Source of the DNA: a bacterium
GTDB lineage: Bacteria > Hydrogenedentota > Hydrogenedentia > Hydrogenedentiales > SLHB01
Length of the DNA: 34,230 nucleotides
Assembly: GCA_024231375.1 (NCBI GenBank)
Contig: JAAEQP010000672.1
Location: 1 to 34,230 of the forward strand
Direction: 5' to 3'
Positions 34,086 to 34,230 of the stretch are shown here, in pieces; position 1 is the stretch's first letter, and the number at the start of each line of letters is the position of its first letter. The notes under the pieces were generated by a model. The model ran no database searches, was not told the DNA's origin, and saw only the letters and a program-made list of their open reading frames with translations. A program made the translations under genes and the position numbers.

Positions 34086-34230
34086 GCGAAAAGGCGGGAC
34101 TGAGGGGCTGTTGAGAAAGTCATGCTCCCTCAGGAACAGAAGCGACAAACGGGGACTGCCAAGCTCTTGCGTCCCATTATTGGCCTTCTTAGGGCAACAA
34201 TGGGTGGCTGTCCCCCGCTTATCGCGGCCT
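34086..34230. repeat. Dispersed repeat modules at the right edge, related to those at 13976-14187
   Basis: GCGAAAAGGCGGGACTGA is followed by GGGGCTGTTGAGAAAGTC (34104-34121), a near copy of the terminal repeat at 13993. The module GCTGTCCCCCGCTTATC (34207-34223) is the exact inverse of 13976-13992. No gene is seen in 34003-34230. The element probably continues beyond the window. Confidence 0.55.

Overview
The window is GC-rich bacterial chromosome. Coding is dense on both strands, with clear Shine-Dalgarno sites and some GTG and TTG starts. It holds the core transcription/translation cluster of the genome beside a block of secreted carbohydrate-active enzymes and sulfatases. Formylglycine-type sulfatases, GH95 and clan GH-A hydrolases, Tat signals, a LysM-tailed GH3 protein and an Alu-type large SRP RNA together suggest a Gram-negative polysaccharide degrader from the PVC or Hydrogenedentota part of the tree. 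That placement is inference from gene content; no marker comparison could be run.

Left part (1-5950). The tail of a membrane-anchored protein enters from the left edge. On the minus strand lie a GH3/LysM protein, dnaX and, just upstream of dnaX, a 270-nt large signal recognition particle RNA with its own promoter. This SRP RNA-dnaX order is the one known from Bacillus. A 0.5-kb gap with a perfect 31-bp inverted repeat follows. Then come three small plus-strand genes: a cysteine-rich DUF3109-like protein, a DUF6868-like membrane protein and an uncharacterised 97-residue protein.

Middle (5950-15140). A minus-strand sulfatase and secreted clan GH-A glycosidase pair is followed by a three-armed palindromic repeat. 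Next come a Tat-exported gamma-glutamyltransferase with a small membrane protein, and a convergent GH95 alpha-L-fucosidase. A 1.36-kb non-coding stretch then holds a repeat with inverted ends, a broken LamG-type gene cut off next to that repeat, and the rpoB promoter and attenuated leader.

Right part (15140-31660). rpoB-rpoC-rpsL-rpsG-fusA-tuf-trpT-secE-nusG-rplK-rplA-metK all lie on the plus strand. Compared with the usual order (secE-nusG-rplK-rplA-rplJ-rplL-rpoB-rpoC-rpsL-rpsG-fusA-tuf), the cluster looks cut between rplA and rpoB and rejoined through tuf-trpT-secE, and rplJ-rplL is absent. Regulatory elements include an intrinsic-terminator-like attenuator before rpoB, a promoter before rpsL, a hairpin between rplK and rplA, and just before rplA an RNA fold resembling the ribosomal protein L1 site of 23S rRNA. 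NusG has a roughly 100-residue acidic, tandemly repeated N-terminal extension, S12 has a C-terminal insertion, and RpoB differs at a rifampicin-pocket residue.

Right edge (31660-34230). After a strong metK terminator come a 50-residue protein, a Tat-exported sulfatase with C-terminal HEAT-like repeats, a long terminating hairpin, and repeat modules related to those at 13976-14187.
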